Positions 27,327 through 36,238 of a stretch of DNA of 64,000 nucleotides are shown piece by piece; position 1 is the stretch's first letter; every line of letters begins with the position of its first letter. The notes beneath the pieces were generated by a model, which was not told the origin of the DNA, did no database searches, and saw only the letters and a list, made by a program, of their open reading frames with translations. This DNA is from JBHHZJ01 sp046758005 (GTDB lineage Bacteria; Pseudomonadota; Alphaproteobacteria; Kiloniellales; J153). The position numbers and the translations under genes were made by a program. The stretch covers positions 11,046 to 75,045 of the forward strand of contig JBHHZJ010000004.1 in the NCBI GenBank assembly GCA_046758005.1, given 5' to 3'.

Positions 27327-27423
27327 GCTTGTAAACGCGCCGCCGCCTTGCCTTTCGCGACACGGTTTGGGACCATCGCGTCGCGTTCCGGGCTTCCGGA
27401 AACCCAGGGCCATAGGGGAAACG

Positions 27424-28566
27424 ATGAGCGACGGCGGCGATACGGCGGAAATCCACCGCGGGCTGAAGGGCGTGTACCTCGACCGCTCGACCGCGACCTT
27501 CATCGACGGGCGCGCCGGCGAGCTGCGCTACCGCGGGTACTCGATCCACGACCTGGCGCGGCATTCGACCTTCGAGGAGACCGCCTACCTGCTGCTCCGG
27601 GGCGAGTTGCCGACGCGCGCGCAACTCGACGCGTTCGACTTGGAGCTGAAGGCCGGCCGCACCCTCCCCGCCCCCGTCTACGACATCATCCGCACGCTCA
27701 AGGACGCGCACCCCATGGACGTGCTGCGCACCGCGGTTTCGGCGTTGGCGGCCTTCGAGCCGGACGTCGCCGACACCTCGCCCGAGGCCACGCTGCGCAA
27801 GGGCATCCGCCTGACCTCGCAGGTGCCGATGATGGTCGCCGCGCACGCCCGCATCCGCGACGGGCGCGGCCCGGTGCCGCCGGACCCGCGCCTGCCGCAC
27901 GCGGCCAACTTCCTGTACATGCTCACGGGCGAGGCGCCGGGCGCGGAGGCCGCCAGGCTCATGGACACCGACCTCGTGCTTCACGCCGAGCACGGCTCGA
28001 ACGCCTCCTCGTTCACGGCGCGGGTCGTGATCAGCACGGAGGCCAACCTGCACGCGGCGATCACCGCCGCGGTCGCCGCCCTCTCCGGCCCGGCGCACGG
28101 CGGGGCGGCCGAGAACGTCATGCACATGGCCAAGGAGATCGGCGACCCGGCCAGGGCCGCCGACTACGTCAACGCCAAGCGCAAGAACCGCGAGCCGATC
28201 ATGGGCTTCGGCCACCGGGTCTACCGCGCCGAGGACCCGCGCGCGCGCCACATCCGCGCCGGCGTCGAGCGCCTGTCGCGCGCGCTGGGCCAGCCCCAGT
28301 GGGTCGAGATCCTCCAGGCCGTGGTCGAGGCGATGGGCCGCTACGCCCGCCACGGCGTCAACGTCAACGTCGACTTCTACTCGGGCGTGGCCTACTTCCT
28401 GCTCGGGATTCCCGGGGACCTGTTCGTGCCGATCTTCGCCGTCGGGCGCGTGCCCGGCTGGACCCTCCAGGCGCTCGAGCAGCTCGAGCACAACATCCTG
28501 ATCCGCCCGCTGCTCCGCTACGAGGGGCCCGCCCCGCGCCCCTACGTGCCGATCGAGCAGCGGTAA
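27424..28566 (+). CDS. Citrate synthase (short type, possibly 2-methylcitrate synthase)
   Basis: This 380-residue citrate-synthase-fold enzyme condenses acetyl-CoA (or propionyl-CoA) with oxaloacetate. Motifs are [22 protein letters not shown] (active-site His), [24 protein letters not shown] (second His) and [14 protein letters not shown] (Asp). The length and the [13 protein letters not shown] N-terminus match the dimeric short family, which mixes citrate and methylcitrate synthases. The start at 27424 follows GGGGAAACG. Placement beside pta suggests that it drains acetyl-CoA from sulfonate degradation into the TCA cycle. This may be a second, pathway-linked copy. The main TCA copy is not in view. 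Confidence 0.88.
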   Translation: MSDGGDTAEIHRGLKGVYLDRSTATFIDGRAGELRYRGYSIHDLARHSTFEETAYLLLRGELPTRAQLDAFDLELKAGRTLPAPVYDIIRTLKDAHPMDVLRTAVSALAAFEPDVADTSPEATLRKGIRLTSQVPMMVAAHARIRDGRGPVPPDPRLPHAANFLYMLTGEAPGAEAARLMDTDLVLHAEHGSNASSFTARVVISTEANLHAAITAAVAALSGPAHGGAAENVMHMAKEIGDPARAADYVNAKRKNREPIMGFGHRVYRAEDPRARHIRAGVERLSRALGQPQWVEILQAVVEAMGRYARHGVNVNVDFYSGVAYFLLGIPGDLFVPIFAVGRVPGWTLQALEQLEHNILIRPLLRYEGPAPRPYVPIEQR

Positions 28567-28586
28567 GGTACGGTAGCCGCGGCCGG

Positions 28587-31500
28587 TCAGCCCAGTTCCG
28601 CAAGGAGCGTCCGGGCGTCCATCAGATCGGCCGTGTCCAAGCCCTCGGTGAACCATTCGTAGACCGGCGCCAGGATTTCTCGGGCCTCAATGGTCTTGCC
28701 CTGCGCTTGCCACAGGCGGGCAAGATTGGTGGCCGCTCGAAGTTCCAACGCTCTCACGCCCTGGTTCCGCGCGATTCCGATGGCCCGATCGAAGCACGCT
28801 TCGGCCTCAGGCCCGTTGTCTCGCGATTGCATAAGCAGGAGTTCACCCCTGAGGCGATGAAGCTCTGCCAGCCAATAGTGCGCGCCATGGCGCTCGCTGG
28901 CGACAAGCCCCTCGTCCAGCAGGGTCAGACCAATCTCGGGTCGGGCGACTGCGCCGAAGGCCTCCGCCAGAATGCCGAGCACATGTGACTCTTCGACCGT
29001 TCGCCCCGCCGACCGCCTGGCGCTCAGCGCGTCGTGCATCCGCCGGACGGCGGGTTCGGACCGGCCCTGCCGGATTTCGGCCCAGCCGCGGAGAATTTCT
29101 CCGGTCGTCAGGTCCTCGGAAAAGTCCCATTCGGCGGCCAGGGCCAAGAGCGCCTCGGCCCGTTCAAGGACCTTTTCCGGCTCCCTGCGGAACAGATGCA
29201 CGAGGGTCGACTCGATCCAGGCAAGCGCCATCGAGGAAGGCTGATCGAGTTCGCGCGCAAGCCGTACAGCCTTGTCGATTCTTTCGAGCGCCCGATCGGG
29301 CCGGCCCGAGAGCCACAGGACGAGCGCAGCCGTGCCTTGGCCGCAAACGCAAGGGTCGTGTCCGGCAATGACGAAAGCCTGTTTGCGGTGTTCTTGCGGG
29401 CTGTATAGGGCGACGCCCTGGTCCACGTGATCCTGCGCGGCGGCGAATTTTCCAAGGTAGTAGAGCGTGGTCCACTGAGCGTGGTGGGCCTGCAACAACA
29501 GCGTCGAGTCCTCTTGGTCCCGGGCTAGGTCGAGCAGCTCCTGCGCCAGCTCGTGTGCGATCGAAAGGTTGGCGCGTGTTCGGTGACAGCGCCACAGGCC
29601 CCAAAGCACTGGAAACAGAAGAGACGTGTCCCCGGTTTCCTCGCACAGCTGTCGGGCCTCGCCGTAAACACGTCCCACATCCGGGGAGCTGGCACCCCTG
29701 GTGGCCTGCAGGGAAATACCCATGGCCAGCAACAGCATGGTCTTCTGGCGGCTATGCTCCTTCGTCTTCGGTAGACTCTCGAGCAGGTCGAGCCCCTTTC
29801 TCAAGTGAGCGATCGCTTCGGTATTGGCGGAGCGCTCGATGGCGCGCTCGCCGGCTTGTTGCCAATACGGAATGGCCTGCGCCGCCAATCCAGCCTCGGT
29901 GTAGTGGTGCGCCAACCGCTCGGACTGCTCGGCCAGACGGCCGGCGAACGTCGCCTCGATCGCCTCGGCGATCTGCCGGTGCAACCCGGCCCGCCGCTCC
30001 TGGAGCAGGCTGCCGTAAGCGACCTCGTGGGTGAGGGCGTGCTTGAAGGTGTACTCGCGATCCGGGAACAACCGCGTCTCGTAGAGGAATTCGCCGGCTT
30101 GAAGGGCCGCCGACCCGCGGTCCAAATCCTCCTCCCGCAGGTCGGCGACCGCCTGCAACAGCACGCGGGGCACGTCCTTGCCGATTACGGCCGCCGTCTG
30201 AAGCAATCGTTTGTCCTCCGGCACCAGCCGGTCGATGCGCGCGGCCAGAACGCCTTGCACCGTGACCGGGACGCGCACGGATCCAACGTCCTCGACCAGT
30301 CGATAGGCGCCGGGGGTGCCCGCGAGGGCGCCGGTTTCGACCACGGTGCGAACGCTCTCCTCGACGAAGAAGGGGTTGCCCTCGGTGCGGGTGATCAGCA
30401 GCCGCTTGAGTCCCGCAAGGCCGGGATCGTCGCCCAAGAGACTGGCCAGCAGCTCGCCTGCGCTTTCGGGCGGCAGCGGGTCGATCCGCCGCTGGGTGTA
30501 GTAAGTCTTGCCGCCCCAGCCATGGCGGTATTCGGGACGGTAGTTGACCAGAAGAAGGATGCGGGCCGCGGGGAGGCTTTCCACCAAACTGTCCAGCACG
30601 GCTTGAGTCTCGCTGTCGATCCAGTGCAGGTCCTCGAAGACGAGCACCACGGGCTGAACCTGGCTCTCCCGCAGCAGCAGGCCCTTCACCGCATCCAGTG
30701 TGCGCCGGCGGCGTTGCGGTGGTTGTAGGGCCCTCCAATCCTGCTCGTCGACCGGCACATCCATGAGGACGAGCAAGGCAGCCAACGCCGACCTCAGGTT
30801 TTCGTCGAGGGTGAGCAGCTTCCCGGTGACCTTTTCCCGTATCCGGCGGATGTCGTCACGCGTGTCGATCCGGAAGTAGGCCTTCAGCAGATCGATGACC
30901 GGCAGGTAAGCGGTAGCCTTGCCGTAAGAGACCGACCCGCTCTCCAGGACCAGCCAATTCTCGGTGCGATGCGAGTGCGTGAACTCGTAGAACAGACGGG
31001 ACTTGCCCACGCCGGGCTCGCCGACCACGGCGACGATTTGGCCCTGACCGCGCTCCGCCCGCGCGAGCGCCCGGTTGAGCGCTTCAAGTTCGGTGTCTCG
31101 CCCGACGAACCGGGTGAGCCCGCGCGCCACGGCGGCATGAAAGCGCGTCCGCATCGGCGCCGCTCCGGTGAGCTCGAACACTTCTATGGGCTGATCCAGG
31201 CCCTTGATCGGCACCGGGCCGAGGGAGCGCACCCGTACGAAGCCCTCGGCCAGGCGCAAGGTCTCGCCGGTGAGCCGAATCGCGCCGGGCAATCCGGTCT
31301 GTTCCATGCGGCCGGCAAGGTGAACCGTCTGCCCGATCGCGTCGTAATCCATGGTCAGGTCGTTGCCGATGGCGCGGACCACCACGTCCCCCGAGTTCAG
31401 CCCGACCCGGAGTCGCACCTCGACGCCGTGCTCCCGCCTGGTCCGTTCGGCCTGAGCGGCCATGGCTTCCTGCATGGCGAATGCGGCGTAGCAAGCCCTG

Positions 31501-32012
31501 ACCGCGTGATCCTCGTGCGCCACTGGCGCTCCGAACAAAGCCATGATGCCGTCGCCAAGCACCTTGTTGACCGTCCCCTCGTAGCGGTGCACCGCCTCCA
31601 TCATGGTCCGGATCACGCCGTCCAGGATCGCCCGGACCCGTTCCGGGTCGCTGTCCGCGATGAGCTCGAGCGAGCCCTTGATGTCCGCGAACAGCACGGT
31701 GACCTGCTTGCGCTCGCCCTCCATGGCGCTGCGCGAAGCTAGGATCTTGTGGGCCAAGTAAGGCGGCGTGTAACTGCTTGGCGCGCGTTCGGCCCGCACG
31801 GGGATGGGAGCCGTTGCCGTTACCCTTTCGCCGCGCCTGAGCGCCGCGACGGCGGCGAGCAGCCTCTTTCGATGGCCGAGCGAGGTTACGCCAAGCTCCT
31901 TGACGTCCTCGGCGGTAAGCGCCCGCAGCGTCTCGCCATCAATATGGTTCTCGGCGAAGACCTGAGCGTATTGTCCGAGGCCCAGGCCTTCCAGCCACGC
32001 TCCGACGTCCAC
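28587..32012 (-). CDS. Class III adenylate/guanylate cyclase with SAM, AAA ATPase and TPR-like regions
   Basis: The 1141-residue multidomain protein starts with a GTG at 32012 (AGGAAG upstream). Residues 1-60 form a SAM domain (WLEGLGLGQYAQVF). A class III cyclase domain spans about 100-240, with metal-binding D110 (VLFADIKGS) and D154 (VLGDGIMALF), and THLAGRME-like HLAGRME in place of NxxAR. An AAA_16 ATPase begins at RFVGRDTELE (about 301) with Walker A GEPGVGKS at 331-338 and Walker B LVFEDLHWID. The C-terminal half is helical TPR/MalT-like repeats. Proteins of this layout are common in alphaproteobacteria and are mostly uncharacterised cyclic-nucleotide producers. The His change is seen in relatives. 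It converges on citrate synthase with a 20-bp gap. Confidence 0.9.
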   Translation of the reverse strand: MDVGAWLEGLGLGQYAQVFAENHIDGETLRALTAEDVKELGVTSLGHRKRLLAAVAALRRGERVTATAPIPVRAERAPSSYTPPYLAHKILASRSAMEGERKQVTVLFADIKGSLELIADSDPERVRAILDGVIRTMMEAVHRYEGTVNKVLGDGIMALFGAPVAHEDHAVRACYAAFAMQEAMAAQAERTRREHGVEVRLRVGLNSGDVVVRAIGNDLTMDYDAIGQTVHLAGRMEQTGLPGAIRLTGETLRLAEGFVRVRSLGPVPIKGLDQPIEVFELTGAAPMRTRFHAAVARGLTRFVGRDTELEALNRALARAERGQGQIVAVVGEPGVGKSRLFYEFTHSHRTENWLVLESGSVSYGKATAYLPVIDLLKAYFRIDTRDDIRRIREKVTGKLLTLDENLRSALAALLVLMDVPVDEQDWRALQPPQRRRRTLDAVKGLLLRESQVQPVVLVFEDLHWIDSETQAVLDSLVESLPAARILLLVNYRPEYRHGWGGKTYYTQRRIDPLPPESAGELLASLLGDDPGLAGLKRLLITRTEGNPFFVEESVRTVVETGALAGTPGAYRLVEDVGSVRVPVTVQGVLAARIDRLVPEDKRLLQTAAVIGKDVPRVLLQAVADLREEDLDRGSAALQAGEFLYETRLFPDREYTFKHALTHEVAYGSLLQERRAGLHRQIAEAIEATFAGRLAEQSERLAHHYTEAGLAAQAIPYWQQAGERAIERSANTEAIAHLRKGLDLLESLPKTKEHSRQKTMLLLAMGISLQATRGASSPDVGRVYGEARQLCEETGDTSLLFPVLWGLWRCHRTRANLSIAHELAQELLDLARDQEDSTLLLQAHHAQWTTLYYLGKFAAAQDHVDQGVALYSPQEHRKQAFVIAGHDPCVCGQGTAALVLWLSGRPDRALERIDKAVRLARELDQPSSMALAWIESTLVHLFRREPEKVLERAEALLALAAEWDFSEDLTTGEILRGWAEIRQGRSEPAVRRMHDALSARRSAGRTVEESHVLGILAEAFGAVARPEIGLTLLDEGLVASERHGAHYWLAELHRLRGELLLMQSRDNGPEAEACFDRAIGIARNQGVRALELRAATNLARLWQAQGKTIEAREILAPVYEWFTEGLDTADLMDARTLLAELG

Positions 32013-32104
32013 GGCGGCTTCCTGTCAAAAGTAAGGTATGTCCCGCCTTCGGACACTATAGCATATCGGGCAAACGGCGCTTCGCTCGCGTGCATGCCGT
32101 CCGC

Positions 32105-33550
32105 CTACCCGTCCTCGGCCAGGGGCAGGCGCAGGGTGAAGACGGCGCCGCCGCCGGGCGCGTCGGCGACATCGACCTGCCCGCCCGAGGCGTCGGCGAA
32201 GCGCCTCACGATCGACAGGCCGAGCCCCGCGCCGGGGCGGCTGCGGTTCTTGCCGCGCCAGAAGCGGCGGAAGATCAGCTCGCGCTGCTCGGGCGGCACG
32301 CCCGGCCCCCTGTCGGCGACCTGGACCGTCCCGTCCGCGCCGACGTTGCACTCCACGGTCGTGCCCGGCGGCGTGTGCGCCACCGCGTTCCCGATCAGGT
32401 TGCGCAGCGCCCGCGTGAGGGCGTTGCGGGTGCAGCGCACCCGGACCGGGCGCTCCGCGCCGCCGAGCGCGAGGGATTTGCCCTCCCCGTAAGCGACCGG
32501 CGCCATCAGCGAGATCGCCTCGGCGCAAGCGTCCTGCAGCGCCACCGCCTCGCTGTTGTCCGGGCCCATCGTCTCGAGCTCGGCCAGCTCGAGCAGCTGC
32601 GCGACGATGTCCGACATGGTCGCCACGTCCTCGCCGATGGACGCCGCGGCCTCCTTGTCCTCGAGCGTGTCCAGGTTGGCCCGGAGCACGGCCAGCGGAG
32701 TGAGCAGCTCGTGGGCCGCGTCGGCGCTGAACCGGCGCTGCGCGTCGAGTGCCCGGTCGAGCCGGTCGAGCGCGCCGTTCATGGCCTCGATGAGCGGCAG
32801 CAGCTCGCGCGGCATGCCCCCGGTGGGCAGGCGCTCGCCCGACGAGCGCGGACCGATCGCGGCCGCGGATGCCGAGGCCCGGCGGATCGGGGCGATGGCG
32901 CGCCGCACGACCCCGAGCACCAGCACCGCGTACATCGCCGCGAAGATCACGGCGAGGCCGAGGAAAGTGGTGATCGTCGTGTGGTCGATCCGGTCCTTGA
33001 GGGCGGTCACGTCCGTGTAGATCTCGAAGACTCCCGCATTCGCGCCATAGTGCGTCGTCACCGGCACGTAGGTCTCGACCACATCGCGCTTGAAGACCTC
33101 GCCGGAAAAGGCGCTGATGCGGTCCTTGAACGATAGTTTGCTGCGCGCTTCGCCGTCGTGGGCGGCGGCGGCGAAGGCCGTATTGCCGGAAACGTGCTCG
33201 CCGATCTGCGCGGACTCGGTGGAATAGATGGTCAGCCCGTCGGTATTGTAGATCTTGACCTTGAGGACCGGCAGCTCCTCGGTCAGCGCCCGCAGCGTCT
33301 CGTGGATGGCGCGGGTCTCCGGGCGCGTGCGGAGCGCGTCCGGATCGAGTTCGGAGACCGAACTCAGATAAGCCCCGTAGCGCGACCACACCGCGTGCGA
33401 CAGGGTTTTGGCGAGACCGATGTTGTGGCTCTCGGCCATCTCGATCAAGTCGCGCACCGCGTATCGATTGAAGAAGGACGCGACCGCCACCATCGCCAGC
33501 ATGAGGACGACGGCGCTGGCAATGGCGAGGTATCTGTAGATCCTGAACAT
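32105..33550 (-). CDS. Membrane sensor histidine kinase, orphan
   Basis: The 481-residue kinase has membrane segments at about 8-28 and 192-216 flanking a periplasmic sensor of about 160 residues (with KIYNTDGLTIYST, a single-Cache/PAS-like stretch). Then come a HAMP-like linker, HisKA with the phospho-accepting His280 (FSADAAHELLTPL), and HATPase_c with N-box NLIGNAVAHTP, G1 VADRGPGVP, F box IFRRFWRG and G2 GAGLGLSIV. No response regulator gene is adjacent, which makes it an orphan here. It sits between the cyclase regulator and the MocR regulator, all on the minus strand, 92 and 87 bp away. The signal is unknown. Confidence 0.92.
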   Translation of the reverse strand: MFRIYRYLAIASAVVLMLAMVAVASFFNRYAVRDLIEMAESHNIGLAKTLSHAVWSRYGAYLSSVSELDPDALRTRPETRAIHETLRALTEELPVLKVKIYNTDGLTIYSTESAQIGEHVSGNTAFAAAAHDGEARSKLSFKDRISAFSGEVFKRDVVETYVPVTTHYGANAGVFEIYTDVTALKDRIDHTTITTFLGLAVIFAAMYAVLVLGVVRRAIAPIRRASASAAAIGPRSSGERLPTGGMPRELLPLIEAMNGALDRLDRALDAQRRFSADAAHELLTPLAVLRANLDTLEDKEAAASIGEDVATMSDIVAQLLELAELETMGPDNSEAVALQDACAEAISLMAPVAYGEGKSLALGGAERPVRVRCTRNALTRALRNLIGNAVAHTPPGTTVECNVGADGTVQVADRGPGVPPEQRELIFRRFWRGKNRSRPGAGLGLSIVRRFADASGGQVDVADAPGGGAVFTLRLPLAEDG

Positions 33551-33637
33551 TGGGCACTCTGTGCGTTGCGCGGCGGTCGCCGACGCGGCCCGGCGCCTTG
33601 CCCCCGCGCGGGCCGGACCGGGGTCGCGAGACCGCAG

Positions 33638-35122
33638 CTACGACACGCCTGGCGCCATCCGGTGAACGATCTCGGCCAAGCGCTTGATGCCCGGGGCGAT
33701 CTTTTCGGCCGGAATCGAGGAAAAGCCGAGCCGGAAGTAGTTGCGCGGCGGGTTGGCGGCGGAAAAGAAGATCGAGCCGGGCTCGATCACGATCCCGTCC
33801 TGCAACGCCGCGCGCGCCAGATGCTCTGCGTCCAGCTCTTCCGGTCCGCGCACCCAGTAGCTCGTGCCGCCGAAGGACGGGGTCGTGGCGCTGTCCGGCA
33901 GGTAGCGGCCCAGCGCCTCGCCGAGCGCCTCCCAGCGGCTGTGATACACGCGCTGCAGGCGGTGAACCAGGGCATCGTAGTATCCGCCGGAGACCAACAG
34001 CGCCACCGTCCGCTGATTGTTGGACGGCGGGTGGCGCAGGATCAGGCGCCTGAGCAGCCGGGCCTCCCTTATGAATTGGGCGGAGGCGACCAGATAACCG
34101 ATGCGCAGGCCGGGCGCTAGGCTCTTCGAAAAGGAGCCGACGTAGATCACCGACTGGTCCTTGTCCATGGACTTCAGGGCCGACGTGGGCGAACTGACGA
34201 AGTTGGCTTCCGCCTCGTAGTCGTCCTCGACGACGGAGAAACCGTGGCGGCTGGCCATGTCGAGCAGGGCGACCCGACGCTCCATGGGCATGGTCACCGT
34301 GGTCGGCGACTGGTGGCTCGGCGTGACGTAGACGCAGTCGCAGCGCTGCAGGGCGCGGCCCACGGCCATGCCGCCATCGTCCACCGGGATCGGACGCAGG
34401 CGCGCCCCGGTCAGGGCGAAGATGTTGCGCGCGTCGACGTAACCGGGATCCTCGACGCCGACCGTGGTCTTGGGTCCGGCGAGCAGGTGGGCGACCAGGT
34501 AAAGCGCGTTCTGCGCCCCCATGGTCATCAGGATCTCGTCGGGTCCCGCGCGTATCCCGCGCCGGGGCAGGACGCGTGTGCGCACCTCCTCGATGAGCAC
34601 GGGGTCGTCCTCGTCGAAGCTGTCCTCGGTCCAGCGGTGGATCGCCTGCACGCCGAGCGCCTGCCGGGAGCAAATGCGCCAGGCGGCCACCGGGAACAGC
34701 GCCGGGTCGGTCTGCCCGTAGATGAACGGGTACGGATATTGGCGCCAGTTCTTGGGCTTGCTGAGCTGGCGCTGATCCGAGGGATGGATTTGCAGGCGTC
34801 GCTGCCAGTCGGGGGCACTGCGCGCCTCGCTCGCCTGCTGCGACGGTGCGGAGGTCGGCGCCCGGCCGGCCAGCATCTCCGTATTGACAAAGTAGCCGAC
34901 GCGCTCGCGCGAGACCAGGAAACCCTCGTCGGCGAGGGCCTGGTAGGCTAGGACCACGGTGTTGCGCGACATCCCCAGGGCGTGCGCCAGCCGGCGGCAC
35001 GAGGGAAGCGGATCGTCAGGCGGCAGCCGGCCGTCGAGGATCGCTTCGACGAGGTGCCGGCGCAGCTGCGCCTGCAGCCCGACCTCGCCGTCATGGCGGA
35101 CCGGAAAGATAAGCTCGCGCAC
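33638..35122 (-). CDS. MocR/TauR-type GntR-aminotransferase transcription regulator
   Basis: The 494-residue regulator combines an N-terminal GntR winged helix (about residues 10-80: PLPSCRRLAHALGMSRNTVVLAYQALADEGFLVSR) with a fold-type I PLP aminotransferase-like domain. The Lys in GSFSKSLAPGLRIGY is the expected PLP site. The GTG at 35122 (GAGG 6 bp upstream) gives the normal MocR length. The longer ORF adds an 85-residue Arg/Gly-rich tail that is not plausible. TauR, which activates taurine genes in Rhodobacter, is of this family, and xsc, an omega-aminotransferase, ald and transporter genes lie nearby. Repeats like the shared operators lie right after its own promoter, suggesting autoregulation. 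The effector is inferred, not shown. Confidence 0.9.
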   Translation of the reverse strand: MRELIFPVRHDGEVGLQAQLRRHLVEAILDGRLPPDDPLPSCRRLAHALGMSRNTVVLAYQALADEGFLVSRERVGYFVNTEMLAGRAPTSAPSQQASEARSAPDWQRRLQIHPSDQRQLSKPKNWRQYPYPFIYGQTDPALFPVAAWRICSRQALGVQAIHRWTEDSFDEDDPVLIEEVRTRVLPRRGIRAGPDEILMTMGAQNALYLVAHLLAGPKTTVGVEDPGYVDARNIFALTGARLRPIPVDDGGMAVGRALQRCDCVYVTPSHQSPTTVTMPMERRVALLDMASRHGFSVVEDDYEAEANFVSSPTSALKSMDKDQSVIYVGSFSKSLAPGLRIGYLVASAQFIREARLLRRLILRHPPSNNQRTVALLVSGGYYDALVHRLQRVYHSRWEALGEALGRYLPDSATTPSFGGTSYWVRGPEELDAEHLARAALQDGIVIEPGSIFFSAANPPRNYFRLGFSSIPAEKIAPGIKRLAEIVHRMAPGVS

Positions 35123-35153
35123 TCCCGACCTCGATCCTCGCCCTGGCCTCACT

Positions 35154-35221
35154 CTGGTGGCCCGGCTGGCCCCAAGGGGCCACTGGCCATTATCATACGG
35201 CCCGGAGACGCGCCCGAACAA
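35154..35221 (-). promoter_or_regulatory. Candidate promoter and CTGG repeats upstream of the MocR regulator
   Basis: On the minus strand, -35 TTGTTC (35216-35221), an 18-bp spacer and -10 TATGAT (35192-35197) precede the GTG start. Immediately downstream, on the plus strand, CTGGTGGCCC (35154), CTGGCCCCAA (35166-35175) and CTGGCCATTA (35183-35192) cluster, with an inverted TGGCCCC...GGGGCCA at 35167-35182. The spacing (17 bp start to start) differs from the 23 bp of the other sites. Placement over the transcript start would suit autorepression. Confidence 0.4.
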
Positions 35222-35256
35222 GCCGACCGTGGCTGGCCGGGACCAGGCAATGACGG

Positions 35257-35628
35257 TCACAACCGGGCGCGGGCGATGGCCTGAAAGTGCCGGACGGCCG
35301 CCGATCCCTCGGTTTGGCACCAGGCGCGGAACCCGCCGAGCCCGCGGTTGGCCCATTCCCGGTCGGCGGCGACCCAACCGGCGATGCGCTGCGCCTTGGC
35401 TTGCTCCGGGGTCAGACCATAGTGCGCCGTCAGTTGGGCCAGTTCGCGCCGGAAACCGAATTCGACCTCGGGCGTGAGCACGCCGCAGTAGCTCGTCACG
35501 GCGTAGTCATAGACCACGTCGCGCAGGCTCCGCGCCCCGGACTCAGCCCGGTACGCGGCCGCAAGCACCAGGGCAGCGCCCAGGACCGGCCGCAGCAGCG
35601 CCGAGATCCGGCGGCGCTTTCGGGTCAC
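35257..35628 (-). CDS. Small exported or membrane-anchored protein, unknown
   Basis: The 123-residue product starts at the GTG at 35628 (GGGAG 8 bp upstream). It has a basic N-terminus and one hydrophobic segment (LLRPVLGAALVLAAAY), then a compact soluble part with two Cys, Trp and Tyr residues (YDYAVTSYCGVLTPEVEFGF, CQTEGSAAVRHF). The longer frame to 35751 adds residues with no hydrophobic or coding character. I do not recognise the family. It lies 134 bp upstream of the MocR gene on the same strand and is divergent from the transporter operon, so it could belong to the same regulon, which is inference. Confidence 0.6.
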   Translation of the reverse strand: MTRKRRRISALLRPVLGAALVLAAAYRAESGARSLRDVVYDYAVTSYCGVLTPEVEFGFRRELAQLTAHYGLTPEQAKAQRIAGWVAADREWANRGLGGFRAWCQTEGSAAVRHFQAIARARL

Positions 35629-36238
35629 TCGGCCCGCTCCCGGGGCGGGCCCGCCACCGCCGGCGTCCTCGTGAGCGCGAAAAAAACGAATGCCGTTCCG
35701 ACAGTTGCCCAATGTCCGGGCGTTCAGCATACGCACCTCCCGTACTGGCATTTCGGCCCTCCGGCGCCAGGCTTGGAATCAGGCCGGGGCGAGGCAATCG
35801 AGGATCGCGAAACCGGGCACGCCGTCCTCGCGTTCGCCGCTATGCATCGCGATCTTAACACCGGCGCGCCGCGAATGTGTCGCCACGCGGGCCTTGGCCC
35901 CACGCAAAATGTGCAATTGGCCCTAGATTGCCTGGAGCCGGACCTCTACTCTGATTACGCGGGTGAGAAACCCGTGCCGGGCGGTGGTGCGGGCAACGAC
36001 AAACGGTTGTCGTTCAGCCCGACGGAAACGGCTGGGACGTGTGTCGAACGTGTGGCGGCAAAAAAAGGGCCATGCGACGATTCCAGGGAGGCGTGTGCGG
36101 CGGCGATTATTGCGCGAAGGCTTCAACGCACAAGCGCCGTTCGGCGCACGGAGAGAGCGAACCGCGGGCGTTGCTGTGCCGTGAGACGTCGGGCTCGGTG
36201 CGACAGGAACCAACCAGCAACAAACAGGGAGCGATATC
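35629..36238. other. 610-bp intergenic region upstream of the transporter operon
   Basis: No gene can be supported here. Short frames on both strands have no coding signature. It contains the operator and -10 element at 35894-35952, which leaves a leader of about 280 bases before the binding-protein start. I see no recognisable riboswitch in that leader. Confidence 0.55.
35894..35952 (+). promoter_or_regulatory. MocR/TauR-type direct-repeat operator and -10 box upstream of the transporter operon
   Basis: Box 1 TTGGCCCCAC (35894-35903), a 13-bp spacer, box 2 TTGGCCCTAG (35917-35926), 20 bp, then TACTCT at 35947-35952. It has the same layout and orientation as the sites before xsc, the aminotransferase and the flavoprotein. 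Confidence 0.6.

Noticed and set aside
32025..35000. Minus-strand 991-codon frame across the kinase and MocR genes
   Set aside because: It is out of frame with two genes that carry clear domains and has only low-complexity Arg/Pro/Gly content.
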